From Bombyx mori (Eukaryota > Arthropoda > Insecta > Lepidoptera > Bombycidae), in assembly GCF_030269925.1 (NCBI RefSeq), contig NC_085127.1, positions 7,385,501 through 7,449,500 on the forward strand: DNA of 64,000 nt, read 5' to 3'. A model generated the notes under the pieces. The model worked only from the letters and a program-made list of their open reading frames with translations, was not told where the DNA came from and ran no database searches. Positions within the stretch are counted from its first letter, which is position 1, and every line of letters begins with the position of its first letter. Made by a program: the position numbers and the translations under genes. Of this stretch, positions 22,051 through 34,543 are shown piece by piece.

Positions 22051-23225
22051 ATAAATAATAATTAAAATGATAATGTGATTGGCAAAAAAAAAAATTGTTG
22101 GGATATGAAACACGTAGTCTAATAACGTAGAATTATTTAAAAATACTTTTAATGATAATACTTCGTTACACTACTAACTTAAATAATAGCTAAGCAGTAA
22201 AAATAAACGAATAAAAATATCAGTTAGACTATTATGCAACACTAAGCACCGTGGAGTTAATAAAAGTCACAGCTAGACTTCTACGTCATGCTAAGCACGG
22301 TATTAAATCAAGAGCTACACAACAATAGACATTGCAATAAGTATAAGCAAATATTCAATAGCAAATAGCAATAGTCGAAAAGGTACTCTACTATAATGAG
22401 TATCGAGTTCAACTAATGTGATAGTATTGTCAAATTTCACGACCCAATAACGTACTACACCACCAAATTGGAACAAGACAAATATGGTCGCTGTTCGGTG
22501 ACCGCGGTGTCGCATTATTTTTCAGCAGGTTAATCCAATGAACATAAAGTACGATGGATCCTCTATTAATCTTGTTGAAAGGTATTGTATCACACGGGAC
22601 AAAGGTCGCTCTTACATGAGTGATGCTTAATCTAAATAATGTATTGGTAACTGTGTTTTTATTTAGTTAAGAATAAAACGAAATTTTATTTTATCTCAAC
22701 GAAATAAAACGGGTCCAGCTAATATAAGCTATGCTTAACACACCGCAGCTATGTGGTTTATCGATCCGTATTGTTATTTGTGTTTGTGGTTTAATCAGTT
22801 TGGTTATACATACGTTCCATTGACTAGCTGTTTTGTTAATCTTCTATATGCCTAATTATAGTAGTGCCAAAGTATGTCTGTATATTTTCTATATCTTTAA
22901 AAATACTTATTGGTATTCTACCAAGAGGTCTGACCTCTGACATTTTGAAAAAATCGTATTGGCATACTAGTGACATGTCCGATGTTACCAGTTTCAACGG
23001 ATGTGACTACGTCGGTACAGGTTCAAATTTTCCAGGCTGGCAACAATTTTTTAAAGTAATTATTTTTAAGGAAAATAATTGTGTACAAAAAAATGCTGCC
23101 AAAAAATAGATAAGTATGTGTGTTTTATGTATTGAGGTGCATAGACCGCACATGTAGGCCATGCGATTCGTCGCGAGAACCAAGAGGTATAGCCATTTTA
23201 AGATACTACTGATGCTACCCATATA
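22051..23225. other. intergenic sequence, nothing certain
   Basis: A diverged tandem pair of about 45-50 bp (tagact..tatgcaacactaagcac / tagact..tacgtcatgctaagcac) lies at 22224-22316. No gene recognised. Confidence 0.4.
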
Positions 23226-23470
23226 TTAAGTCCTTACATATGAAATTTGCGTTTTATACGGGAGGAATATAAAGACTTTTTTTTGTGAAATATATTTATT
23301 TAATCAAAGTATGCACCGTTGTTATCTATGCACTTTTGACATCTCATAGGTAGTTAGTTCATTGATCCCTTGACTAAAAAAAACCATGGGGGCGAGAATC
23401 AATAAACTGTTTGAACGTGGGTGAAGTGGGTTTAGTTTTGAAATAAGATCACCACGCTCCAGTTTAGGGC
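23226..23470 (-). mobile_element. end of a mariner transposon with transposase C-terminus
   Basis: Begins next to TA with ttaagtccttacatatgaaa, an inverted-repeat-like end. The minus strand then gives a decayed mariner C-terminus, MRCQKCIDNNGAYFD before a stop, and FKQFIDSRP upstream. It differs from the Bmmar1-type copies in this window. The other end is missing. Confidence 0.65.
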
Positions 23471-23559
23471 CATTTGCAGGTCTAAGTGGTTTCTTCAGTT
23501 AGCTTCAGTAAGTCGTGATCTTACTGTCCATGCGCTTGGGTTACTTCCTTCGAGGCGTT

Positions 23560-23775
23560 GCCCAAAACACGTCTTTTCGGATCCTCCCGATCCCCTAATG
23601 GGGCTTTTAGGTACCTCAAGCACCGGTCATCATTTTTGTCAAGCTCGTCGCTTGCGACGAAAGGCTCGACGAGTAAATCAACCCACAGACACAGCCCACC
23701 GAGTTTCTCGCCGGATCTTCTCAGTGAGTCGTGTTTCCGATCTGGTGGTAGATTCTGCAAAGCACTGCATTCTTC
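23560..23775 (+). mobile_element. LINE 3'-end fragment (family A), 3'-truncated
   Basis: Has ggatcctcccgatccc, ggtacctcaagcaccggtca, the core gagtttctcgccggatcttc and gtagattctgcaaagcac, then stops before the usual 3' block and poly(A). Confidence 0.65.
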
Positions 23776-24341
23776 AATTGTAAGCGACATGAATACAGGT
23801 TGAATAATAAATATTTAACACTATCAATATGGTTTATATACCCACTTAAATTACAGATTAGAAACAAAATCAAAATCAAATGCAGTAATTTCGTAGTTCC
23901 ATCCTCGAAAGTCTCCCTTTTTCAAATTTGATTTTTTATGACATAGCCTTGCAAGTAACTAAGAAGTTTTAATATATTTATTTAAGGAGTATTTAATTGT
24001 CTACATAACACAACTTATTTTATTAAGCTAGCATTCTTAGTTTTCGAGATTTATAGGATTTTTTTAAGTGACCAAGTTTCATTGCTCTCGAGTGTAGTTA
24101 ATTGATAAACATACTTAACGATGCTTTAAATGATGAAAATGAGAGGTCGTAATTGTTTCTGGTTTCTCGAAGGATGAACCTTTGATTTATGTTTTATGTA
24201 ATTCGACGGTGTCTGATTTTCAATGTTAATATCCAGCATACATGAAATTTTATGCCATTGGTTTACCTATAATGTTAAATAGCACTAAGTTTGCCTATGT
24301 GTCTTTATTTTCCATATTTACTGGTGGTACTGTGTCTATAT
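23776..24341. other. AT-rich sequence, nothing recognised
   Basis: Only chance ORFs. Confidence 0.4.
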
Positions 24342-24600
24342 TTACTGGTGGTAGGACCTCTTGTGAGTCCGCACGGATAGGTACCACCGCCCCTCCTGTT
24401 TCTGCCGTGAAGCAGTAATGCGTTTCGGTTTGAAGGGTGGGGCAGCCGTTGTAACTATGCTGAGACCTTAGAACTTATATCTCAAGGTGTGTGGCGCATT
24501 TACGTTGTAGATGTCTATGGGCTCCAGTAACCACTTAACACCAGGTGGGCTGTGAGCTCGTCCACACATCTAAGCAATAAAAATAAAAAAAATTTTTTTT
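24342..24600 (+). repeat. Bm1 SINE, 5'-truncated
   Basis: From actggtggtaggacctcttg to ctaagcaataaaaataaa. Its A-rich tail meets the reversed tail of a LINE just downstream. Confidence 0.85.
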
Positions 24601-24609
24601 TAGGTGCAA

Positions 24610-25040
24610 TAAAGTTTTTTTTTTTTTTTTTAATTGCTTTTGTGGACAGACGAGCGTACGGCCCACCTGATGGTAAGTGGTTACCGACGCCCATGGACTT
24701 CAGCAATGCCAGGAGCAGAGCCAAGCTGCTGCCTACTGCTTAATACCCTCCACAAGCCTCGTTTGAAGAAGGACATGTCGTAGCGTTCGGGAAACACCGT
24801 GGAGGGGAGCTCATTCCATAGCCGGATGGTACGTGGCAAAAAAGACCTCTGGAAACGCACTGTGGATGACCGCAGTAGCTCCAGGTAGTATGGATGAACT
24901 CTACTCCGGTGGCGGGCGGTGCGATGGTAAAAACGAGACGTTGGTATCATCTCGAACAATTCCTCAGAGCACTCCCCATGGAACATGCGGTACAAAATGC
25001 AGAGGGAACCGAAGTCCCTCCGCAGACCCAGAAGCTCCAT
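24610..25040 (-). pseudogene. LINE 3' end with reverse transcriptase C-terminal region (CR1/Jockey-like)
   Basis: The minus strand from 25040 to 24681 is open for 119 residues: GSLCILYRMFHGECSEEL, YHRTARHRSRVHP, STVRFQRSFLPRTIRLWNELP, VFPERYDMSFFKR. This is the conserved C-terminal tail of CR1/Jockey-type LINE ORF2 proteins (arginine-rich block then LWN.LP). A 3' UTR and T-run (reverse poly(A)) at about 24610-24632 follow. 5'-truncated insertion. Confidence 0.78.
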
Positions 25041-26034
25041 CTAATTATTTCTTTATAACGTACAATAAAATAGGCCTTCTTTAAGTAGTAGTTATGATAA
25101 CATTTATAGATTTATTGTCTGGCTCGAGCAGCGCTGAATAATGTATTAACTGATAACTGGGTCACGTGGTTTTCTAGGTAAGGGACATATCTTTTTGTTA
25201 CAGTCTTAAATAAGCCATTAAGTAACTGGATGGTCTTGATACTTGTGTAATATTTTTTTGTTATTAAAATAATATGTTACAGACGGTCTGTTGAAAGATT
25301 GTGTTTCAATTCAGCGAATATTGTAGTTTTGAAGGCGTTTAGAATTTTTGTAAAAAAGTTGGACTAAATAATTAACATGAACAAATATTAAATAGCATGA
25401 ATAAATCATTATTGTAACTAAAAAATAAAGTTTTACAAATTTTATTCTTATTGATTTTCTATCGGAACACAATTCGTTCGGAGGTACGTCTTTAAGTTGC
25501 ATGGTTTTATTGGGTAATAATATTAGTATTCGATGTAAATCTTTTTTTCAAACTCTATTTGTGGGTACCTATGGGATAGAAAAAGGCTATTACATTAAAC
25601 GAAAAACCGTTATTTTATGCTTACTTGAAAAAATTTAAATATATACTGATTACTTACACCAAAAAAAAACTGCTAATACCAAAATTAGTACATCTCTAAT
25701 TTCACGATTAAAGCCGTTTTTTTGTTTCTAATCCACCTTTTTTTTTCATTTATTTTACATATGTGTTTCGAATCGTATTCACAACTCAAAATATTTCATC
25801 ACATTTCTTTCGATACAACTAGAATTTTCTCAAAACTAAATCACTCGAGCTCTTGAAGGCGTGATTTCACTTCACGCCTAACAATTGTTCACAGCAGGCG
25901 TCGATTTTCATTATTGTACTAATACTGTTTTCTGTAACACTTACGGAAAGAGCTTTCTCTGTATTTTATTAGTATTTATTATTCTCATTACAACTATTAC
26001 ATTCTAATTCAATGAAATTTTTCTTTAAATGAGA
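25041..26034. other. AT-rich sequence, nothing recognised
   Basis: No coding content seen. Confidence 0.4.
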
Positions 26035-26240
26035 TTATGAAAGAACGTGCTGAGCGTCAGGATTGTGCTCCAAGTTAATCTGGAAGCTTGGCTCCGGTAT
26101 AGTGAGGTATTCCGGAAAACTAGTGGCACCGGCCTGACTGGGTGGCCTGACGTCTCAGCGCCATACCGTAATGTTTGACATCGAGTCGACGATTCATCCA
26201 GACGCGGCGACGACTTCACCAATCGGGCGATCTTCGGATG
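26035..26240 (-). repeat. unclassified dispersed repeat, copy 1
   Basis: Shares, in reverse, the order of motifs of 59155-59380 (ccggaatac, a cggcgctgag/cggca block and the acatagag/ttcgatgac block). GC-richer than its surroundings. Possibly part of an older LINE. Confidence 0.5.
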
Positions 26241-27660
26241 AGCAGCGCATCTAGCTGCAGTGTTGATCGCAGTAATTCCTTCTACCTATCTCGGGCTCTA
26301 GCTTGGGTGTGAATTGGACATTCAGGGAATCGTTTAGTGTGTGACCTCGTAAGGCGGCTCTGCGGTGGGTTGTATGTTAGTCTGATTTCGAAAGCAATAA
26401 AAATTATTTTTGATGATGGAGAGATTGTTCTTGGCCTAAAAGAGGGACAGTGCTTTCTCACTACCGACAAACAAGGGTTTTGTTGCAAATAACCAACAAC
26501 ACAACAAATCCACAAATTAATGATGACCCGACTAAAGCATCCGATCGCTTAAAATTTGACATATTCTGTACGAAGCGAAATTTTGTTGAATTGTTGAAAG
26601 TGGTCGCTGTGGTGGTACTTTCTTGTCCGATGTTGGAATTTGCCGCAGCAACCGCGCTCGATAATCACACGCACCAGCTGAAAGTCAAAGAGTTTTAGGT
26701 CACGATTCATCCAATCCCTGAGAGCGAGACGAATCGGTAGAACGTGTCTTGCAAAATGAAATATATGTGTATATAGTTAAAGTATATATCAAGAATTCCA
26801 TGTTACATTAAGAATTCATTCGCACCAACGGCCTGTAAAAAGGGCGAAGGGAATGCCTTATCTTGGTTTTCGATCAACAGAAATGGCATTTGAATGTATG
26901 TATTTTATTTTAGCTTTTGTACAGTGAATATAGGGGCCAGCCAGTTTGTATGGTCCTAAAAATATAATTGGAAGTTTTTATTGAGTGAGGAATATCAATA
27001 ATTTTTGCTTTTATTAAACTGATTAAATTATAGAATTTTATGTTATCCTACGTTTTTTGGTTATTAATATTATTTTGTTATTCTTATTTCTTTTCATTTT
27101 TATAATATATTATTTTGAAGTAAGAATCAATTTTAAATATACAGTACCTACATTAAGGCCGACATGAACGAACTCACCACAATATTATACTATTGTGCCA
27201 GAAAATTTTACATATTTTTTTTGTGAAAACGTGACTTTAATTCAAACAAACAAAAAAAACTTTAATACTAAACGCACTAAATTATTGAAAACTCCGGAAA
27301 TCGTGAAGTGAATTAAAGCGTGATTAAATCGTAAAAGTGTTTTAAGTCAAATAATAAATTTTAATCATAAAGTATGCCCGCTGCCGTCTCCGACGCCTGA
27401 CTATAGCTATCGATCAGATATCACGAACTGGGTCAGGTTAAACATCTATTTTTGGAACGTCCTTTTTTGTTTACCACGTGAGGGGTTGTGTAGTTTTTTA
27501 ATTATGTTCATTATATTTGTAGACGGCAAGTCATTCTTCGTTTAAACGGAATGATATTTCTTTGATAAATTGTATTTGTACAGGGGTGTTTCATTATGTG
27601 ACGTTTACATTATCGCGATACAAGGTTTTGTTAATAGAGCACGTTATCTTTTGAACGTTC
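26241..27660. other. intergenic sequence, nothing certain
   Basis: 26280-26700 is GC-richer and may be repeat-derived; the ORF at 26450-26698 has no recognisable content. Confidence 0.35.
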
Positions 27661-27663
27661 TGG

Positions 27664-27973
27664 TACTGAATGCAACAAAACAAAAGAACAACCTGCCTAC
27701 AAAGAATATTGCGGTATTTTGGTCATGTTGCACGCAGGGACACTAGCAGTTTGGAACGCCTTGTGGTGACCGGTAAAATAGAGGGGAAAAGGCCTAGGGG
27801 TAGAGTTCCCGAACGATGGTCAGACCAAATAGTGGAGGAATTGGGGATACCTGTCAGCGACGCACTCCACCAAGCTACAAAACGAGATCGATGGAGACAG
27901 CTGGTTGATGGAATCGAACGGAGTCACGATCCTCAGCAGTGAGGGACCGACCGAAGAGAGAGAGAGAGAGAGT
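27664..27973 (+). pseudogene. LINE ORF2 C-terminal fragment with (GA)n tail
   Basis: The frame from 27670 to 27942 reads LQRILRYFGHVARRD, SLERLVVTGKIEGKRPRGR, RWSDQIVEELG and ends HDPQQ. This is the FGH..R, LE...GK.EGKR.RGR, RW.D pattern found at the end of many insect non-LTR reverse transcriptases. It is followed by a GA microsatellite at about 27955-27973. Only the C-terminal ~90 residues remain. Confidence 0.75.
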
Positions 27974-28210
27974 TATTGAATGTTTATTAGAGTCCATTCC
28001 GTCTCAGAGTGATGAAGTTGAAGTATATATTTTATTGGAATAACTACTATAAGTAATTAATATGTGCAGAACTTTTAAATACGATAACAGCTATCCGTGC
28101 AGGCTTGCTTTAATGCTTTGGGCTGTAAATGAAATAGATGAAGTCTTCCAAAGAGCGGATATTTTTATTTAACATACCGACGGTCCGAAAGTTTTTGTTT
28201 GGAATTTGTA

Positions 28211-29303
28211 AATACTTACTCTGCCCATAAATACTGTTACAATTAAAAATAAACAAAATATTACATTTGAATTTGGAATCTGTCATTTTTATATGATTGC
28301 TCATTGAGTTTTCTTATTTTGGCGCCAATACATTGTACAATATTTTGCGATATTAAAATAGAGTGGGGTGATAAAGAGAACCGAATCGCTGTGATTGCAT
28401 TACACAAAGTAGGTATGGAGCCAAATGCAATTTTTAAAACTCTCCATACCCTTGGTATTAGTAAAATTTTCGTGTACCGGGCTATTAATAGGTGCAATGA
28501 GACCTCCTCTGTTTGTGACAGAAAAAGATCTGGCCGTCCACGTAGTGTTCGTACGAAAAAGGTGGTCAAAGCAGTAAGGGAAAGAATTCGAGATGAGGAA
28601 ATTTTTACAATTGAGCAACATTTTAACAAACAAAATGACCGTATTTGTGCTTAAAGCTCTAAGGAAGCTTCCCAATTAGTCGACAGAGTGCAACGTGGGC
28701 ACTATCTGACTTCAGTGATGGTTTGGTGGGGTATTAGCTATGAAGGAGTGACTGAGCCATACTTTTGTGAAAAATATATCAAAACATCAGTACAAGTGTA
28801 TCAAGATACCATTTTTGAGATGGTAGTGAAGCCCCTTAACAACACCATGTTCAATAATCAAGAATGGTCCTTCCAGCAAGACTCGGCGCCAGGTCATAAA
28901 GCTCGGTCTACGCAGTCTTGGTTGGAAACGAACGTTTCGGACTTCATCAGAGCTGAAGACTGGCCGTCCTCTAGTCCCGATCTTAATCCGCTGGATTATG
29001 ATTTATGGTCAGTTTTAGAGAGTATGGCTTGCTCTAAACGCCATGATAATTTGGAGTCCATAAAACAATCCGTACGATTGGCAGTGAAAATTTTTCCCAT
29101 GAAAGAGTGCGTGCTTCTATTGATAACTGACCTCAACGTTTAAAGGACTGTATTGCAGCCAATGGAGACCACTTCAAATAAGCTTTTTATACTTTAAATT
29201 GTTTTATATTTATGTATTAAACTAACACACTGTAAAAGTTATAAATGTTATTTGCAATAGAATTTTTTTTCCTTTGTCTCAGTATTTATGGCAAGACTAG
29301 GTA
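28211..29303 (+). mobile_element. Bmmar1: mariner transposon, Bmmar1/maT type, internally deleted copy
   Basis: The ends tacttactctgcccataaat and agtatttatggcaagactag match the ends of the 11.35-kb copy. The coding part has an in-frame deletion of about 70 codons, a stop codon at 28652-28654 and a frameshift near 29100. It lies in opposite orientation to the first copy. Confidence 0.83.
28304..29143 (+). pseudogene. mariner transposase pseudogene
   Basis: One frame runs across 28304-29100, interrupted by TAA at 28652-28654 where the other copy has CAA. RERIR is joined directly to DEEIFTIEQHF, so most of the region between the DNA-binding domain and the first catalytic Asp is lost. QQDSAPGH and NPLDYDLW remain with 37 residues between the Asp residues. 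Confidence 0.82.
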
Positions 29304-29453
29304 CATACCTATTTATCCTGAAAATATCATTAGTGCGATTCAGATTTTTTTCAAATATTTTCTATATGGTGATGTCTACAAATTTCCGCTACTAGTCGAG
29401 GTTACAAATGATAATTGGATAACAGGTTAAAAACAAATGTAACTTAATTTTTA

Positions 29454-29749
29454 CTAGATGATGACCGAGCTTTGCTCGTTTTTTTTTTGATAATGTGTCT
29501 TTAAAGCGGTTAGTTGCCCTCAACTAAGAAAAATAGTATTATTATTCGCCAATAGATGTCGGGAAGAGTTGATTATTGAAAACACAAATAAAACAACATT
29601 TTCTGAAAATAAATCGTAGCTAGATCGATTTGTCGCCCCCGAAATCCCCTGTATACTAAATTTTATGAAAACTGTTGGAGCCGTTTCCGAGATTCAGATT
29701 ATATACATATATATTAATATAGAAGAATTGCTCGTTTAAAGGTATAAGA
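29454..29749 (-). mobile_element. Lep1-type non-autonomous Helitron, copy 1
   Basis: On the minus strand it starts A|TCTTATACCTTTAAACGAG and ends with the hairpin cgagcaaagctcgg, then tcatcatCTAG|T. All Helitron end rules are met. About 296 bp, matching 39655-39948. Confidence 0.85.
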
Positions 29750-30317
29750 TTTCAACTTGTTTACGTTTTTTGCTGAAGTTTTTATAAAATATTTTTCTTT
29801 TTATAAAAATAACTCCAGGGTTAGAATATTATAATTATTGAATCGTTTCCGTCAAGTACGGTCAGATGTTGAGTATCGACTTAACGCTTAGCATAATAGC
29901 ATTTATGTACTTGTTGGAACAAGCAAAGTTGAGCCTTGATATTATAGTCCCACAATACCCTCACTCCTTTTGTTTCGATGATGTATTTGGGGAAATGGCA
30001 ATACAAATGTCAACAAAATCATTTATTCCTGCTTGTATTTTATAACTACTGTGTGTTGATTTAGTTTACTTCTCAAATGCTCTGAAAGGGGATTTGAAGT
30101 ATTTGAACGCATAGTAATTTATTTAATTAGAGTTTGTTTTATTTGAATTGTCTTAGAAATGAAGTTCTCTAGGGCTTTATGTATATATAGTACAAGTGAA
30201 TAAATTTTTTTCGGTTTTAAAATGAGATTACAATGTTTACGATATTATTTATGAATTTATGTACGGAGAGTTAAAAACCGACTTTGCTTACATAACTACT
30301 TTAGCACGTGCTTAGGG
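29750..30317. other. AT-rich sequence, nothing recognised
   Basis: No features seen. Confidence 0.4.
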
Positions 30318-30775
30318 TTTTTTTTTATTGAATGTTTACTGGTGGCCCGGAGGCCTTTCCAGTTTCGCCAGGACAGTTGGGTGAGCAAAGGCTCAGCCAG
30401 GAGGGGTGGGATTTGATAACAGCTATCCGAGCGCCTCCGAAGGTGACCTAACAACTCAAGAGCTGCTGCTTCGCTAATGAATCTACTACCGGATCGGAAT
30501 CGCGACCCGCTGAGAAGGTCCGGTGAGAAGCTCAGCGGGCTGATGAATGGGTTAGGTTGCACATGGAACTTTTTGTCGAGTTCTACGAGCACGGTTACCG
30601 GGGTCCCTAAGCCTGCTCTTAATGTTAGAGCTGAAGGCATCTAATGCAAGTGTTATTGGATCTTATGGATCCGTAAGGACGTGTCTAGGGCGTCGACGGT
30701 GACTGGCTCCTGCGTGATCAGGATTCAGGGAGTAGTCAGCGGCGGCAACGATAAGGTGATTAGCATGTGTAACAC
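30318..30775 (-). mobile_element. 5'-truncated Jockey-clade LINE, same family as the 45-50 kb element
   Basis: In reverse it runs parallel to about 49940-50370: the ORF2 end, the core ctgag...ccggatct, the block caaatcccacccctc...gctgagcctttg, and a poly(A) seen as the T-run at 30318-30326. About 460 bp. Confidence 0.8.
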
Positions 30776-31026
30776 GTATGTGTATTCCGATCTGACAGAC
30801 GAGAAGACGACGTCGGAGTGTGTGTGTTCTATGAGGATGAGACTGTGAGTGTTGCGTCATGCCGAAGACGCATAATTTAGGTGGCCTACATGATGCCCGG
30901 TATATTCGTATAGAACAAGGAGATTTATTTTGGGCATATTTTGGCTTTGAGCTATTGTAATTTACCGCCCACCTTGTTTTAATTGGCGGGGCTCATAAAC
31001 ATTAACGCTAATCCTTGCCATCCGCC

Positions 31027-31274
31027 TTTTTTTTATATTGCTTACTTGGGTGGACGAGCTCACAGCCCACCTGGTGTTAAGTGGTTAGTGGAGCCAATAG
31101 AGATCTATAACGTAAATGCCGCCACCCACCTTGAATAATGAGTTCTAAGGTCTCAGTATAGTTACAATGGCTGCCCCACCCTTCAAACCGAAACACATTA
31201 CTGCTTCACAGCGAAAATAGACAGGGTGGTGGTACCTACCCGTGCGAATTCACAAGAGGTCCTACCACGAGTAA
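31027..31274 (-). repeat. Bm1 SINE, 5'-truncated
   Basis: T-run, then gggtggacgagctcacagcc, body landmarks and cacaagaggtcctaccacg. Confidence 0.83.
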
Positions 31275-31551
31275 ACCACCGCCTTGAAGCGTGCCTCCGA
31301 ATCTTCATTTTATTGTTCAGCTGAACTTGTCAAATGCACGACAGCTATCCCCGCAGGCTTACTATACGCTCTCCTACTAGTTCTCAGGTATAGTTTGAAC
31401 CTTTTGTTATTAGGATTGTATTTTTATTAGTCGTTAATTCCGTCTTGTGTCTCAAGGTTATACTTGTGTATGGGGTACGGCAACCGCTTAACAACGGGTG
31501 GCTTTTGGGTTTTTGGGGCGGTGACCTCATTTTTTATTAATATTTGCAAAC
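31275..31551. other. unique or decayed repeat sequence
   Basis: Separates two oppositely oriented SINEs; cagctatccccgcaggctta also appears in similar form near 28090. No gene. Confidence 0.35.
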
Positions 31552-31798
31552 TTTGGTGGTAGGACCTCTTGTGAGTCCGCGCGGGTAGGTACCACCACCC
31601 TGCCTATTTTCGGCCGTGAAGCAGTAATGCGTTTCGGTTTGAAGGGTGGGGCAGCCGTTGTAACTATAGTTGAGACCTTAGAACTTATATCTCAAGGTGG
31701 GTGGCGCATTTACATTGTAAATGTCTATGGGCTACAGTAACCATTTAACACCAGGTGAACTGTGAGATAGTCCACACATCTAAGCAATAAAAAAAATT
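31552..31798 (+). repeat. Bm1 SINE, 5'-truncated
   Basis: ggtggtaggacctcttgtga through ctaagcaataaaaaaaatt. Confidence 0.83.
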
Positions 31799-32316
31799 TC
31801 TTTAATTCTTCTTTACTTCATAAGCAACATGCAGAAGTTTCTAAAAAAGCGACATGTTCATTTCCTTATAATTCCTCATAGTGGAAGTGAAAAACAGCGG
31901 TAATCAACGAAAGAACTTCGAAAAGAAACGTTGAGTTATTCTTTACTTTTAGGTTTATAGAGAATATCTCAAGTCACAAACTACGTGTGGGCGTTTAAGA
32001 AAAAGAAAAATGTTCTTCGAAATATCGTCTCATTGGAATTCGAAACCCGAGATCACGGGAATCGCGTGTCAGGTAATTTACCGACTCACCTCAGACGCAA
32101 GAAACGCGTGATAAATTTAAACAAGAATCGTCTGTCAGAGGTGTTCTTTGCTTCGGAGAAACTGTTTGCACAAAAACATATTCTGTGTTATATTTTCTGA
32201 TAGGTGATAAGATGGGTGATGCGTCAGAAATAGTAAATTTCTTATACGAACAACTATAGAATAGCGCTGTAACTTAAGTTCTGTAATCCTGTGAACACTG
32301 CACTGAATAAATTACT
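31799..32316. other. sequence without recognised features
   Basis: An ORF at 31985-32200 (71 codons, Lys/Asn rich) has no recognisable motif; probably chance. Confidence 0.35.
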
Positions 32317-32522
32317 AGTGACCACGGGTAGGTTACACCACCTTGCCTATTTCTGCCGTACAGCAGTAATGCGTTTCGGTTTGAAGAGTAGCGCAGTCGT
32401 TGTACTGTAAAAACTGAGACCTTAGACCTCATATCTCAAGGTGGGTGGTAAGATCCACATTGTGATTATGGCTATAGATACTGAGCATCATAAATTCGTC
32501 CACCTATCTATGTAATAAAAAA
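32317..32522 (+). repeat. Bm1 SINE body fragment, diverged
   Basis: cgggtaggttacaccacctt, ctgccgtacagcagtaatgc, tcaaggtgggtgg, and the tail ctatctatgtaataaaaa. Confidence 0.68.
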
Positions 32523-33505
32523 GAGACTCAAACTCTTGGTGATAAAGACGAAACTAGATGACGTTAATGGTATATTCAGTACATCTGTAGTGGATAAAAT
32601 CCGCGCACGACTCTAATTGTTCTTCTACTTAGCAGATTTAAGCTCCCAATTAGTATAGCTACACGCTTCAAAGTCAACAATAATTTATTTGCGTTAATCT
32701 TTGAGATTAACTATGATTCAAGTTTTAGGAGTGTATAGTAGGTACATAATCCGCTTAAATCCAATTGTGTAGAAATAATCGTTAGTGTTAAAAATTTCCT
32801 TAAAGACAGGAAAAGCAGAGATTATAACAAATATTATATCAATTTGTGTAAAAAAAATCTTTATCCATATTTTGATTTTTTTCGAAACCGTTTAATTATA
32901 AAGGTTAAAGAACTATATGGAATGAACTATATATATGCTATGGAATATTTTCCTCAGATATTTTTCACATTTTATTGAAGTCATTAAAATTTTAATTATT
33001 ATTCTATTCTGTATGGGTACTTGAAATTCGTGGTTCTCTTGTGGGTTGAAGTTATCCCATCAATTAAATTTTATTTTCACAATGGCATATAGGTACGACA
33101 AGAAATATTATATATATTTCTATTTATTATGACTCAACAAATAACTTAATCGTGAAATTTATCGTATTGAAACTTCAAGAGGCTGCAATTGGATAGTTGA
33201 GTTTACGGGATAAGTTTCTCGGCTACAGGAATTCAAACTTCAAACACGAAATGTTAACAATTTTCCGATTGCTATTGTTAAACTAAACCTTTCGAATATT
33301 CGAGAAGCTATTTAGCTTTGCAGTGTAATTATTTAGATTTACGATACATGTCGAACAGTTATATGCCATATTTACTGGAAATTGTAATTTTAGTGCGCGC
33401 CTGCACGCTTAGGTTTTACCGTTACGTACTATTTTGGGTTTGTTACATACAGCATAAACAACAAGCTTATCGATATTTTCAAAGGTAATACTTTTAATCT
33501 ATACA
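32523..33505. other. AT-rich sequence, nothing recognised
   Basis: No coding content seen. Confidence 0.4.
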
Positions 33506-33863
33506 TCTATACATATAAATAAAATTAGAGTGTTAGTTTGTATTATTGAAATAACCGCTTTTTACTACATGCAAATGAATATATTATTATATACGGTACA
33601 TACACCAAAATAAGATTTTTTGCCATTTTTGTCTGTCTGTCTGTTTGTTCCGGCTAATCTCTGGAACGGCTGGACCGATTTTGATGAGGCTTTCACTAAT
33701 ATGTAGTCGATGATATAAGGAGTAACTTAGGCTACTTTTCTTAGACTAGCTTCGCCCCGCGGCGTCACCCGCAGTTATTGTCGTACCGCACGCAACATGG
33801 CGGGACTCTCCTATCAATAATAAAATTTAATGTTTCCGAAGCGAAGCGAGGGCGGGTCGCTAG
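33506..33863 (+). mobile_element. non-autonomous Helitron
   Basis: Starts A|TCTATACATATAAATAAAAT, contains the common cggctggaccgattttgatg block, and ends with gaagcgaagcgagggcgggt then cgCTAG|T (33860-33863). The tcgcttcgc-type 3' hairpin is typical of this group. A second possible start TC is 8 bp upstream. Confidence 0.78.
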
Positions 33864-34497
33864 TCGTATATAAATTAAAAATATTTTAACTATATTCCAA
33901 CACCCTGCATGTTTTTTTATTATTTGACATTTAATTAAATGTTTTGTTTTGCTTTTTCTTAAATCTTTTCTTCTGGTTTTAGCCCTTTGAGCGCAAATAG
34001 TTTACTTTCTCTTAATGCGTATACCAAAGAACTATTTGTGCAGTTTGATTATAGATATTAGTTATCGATCTGTATGGACGTGTCTTAGCGCCCGCATGTT
34101 TTATGCTTTTAATAAGTTAATAACATTATTAAATAACCATCTAAAATTATTATCCTGTGCATTTAGAATAGATTTTTGGATATTTTTTAAGTTAAAGTTT
34201 TTTATAAGGTACTTTTAAAAAAAACTCCTTTAGCAATTATATACAAAATATTAAGTGAAAATATGCTCTGTAGTGGACTGTAGTATTAGGATGGGCAAGG
34301 AACTTAATAAATAAACTCGCGAGGATCGCACGTATAAAATTTTTATTTTTGAAAATTTTATAATTCGCGTACACACGGAAAAAAAGAGAATGACAAAACT
34401 AAGACATTTCAAAATTCAAAATTCAAAAGTAATGTCAAAACCACAACCACATTAATAAAAAAGGCTTTATACCAATTTGTTGAGTTGCCAACATGCT
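33864..34497. other. AT-rich sequence, nothing recognised
   Basis: Only chance ORFs. Confidence 0.4.
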
Positions 34498-34543
34498 TTT
34501 TTTTATTTATTGCTTAGTTGGATGGACGAGCTCACAGCCTTAT
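34498..34543 (-). repeat. Bm1 SINE tail fragment
   Basis: Only the T-run and attgcttagttggatggacg agctcacagcc remain. Confidence 0.6.

Noticed and set aside
21771..22058. 95-codon ORF with a basic start
   Set aside because: It lies within the repeat with GGAACGAAG ends and reads as low-complexity Arg/Glu then Phe-rich sequence; no motif.
27955..27973. Functional GA element
   Set aside because: The run directly follows a LINE ORF2 tail and is best read as the element's microsatellite 3' end.
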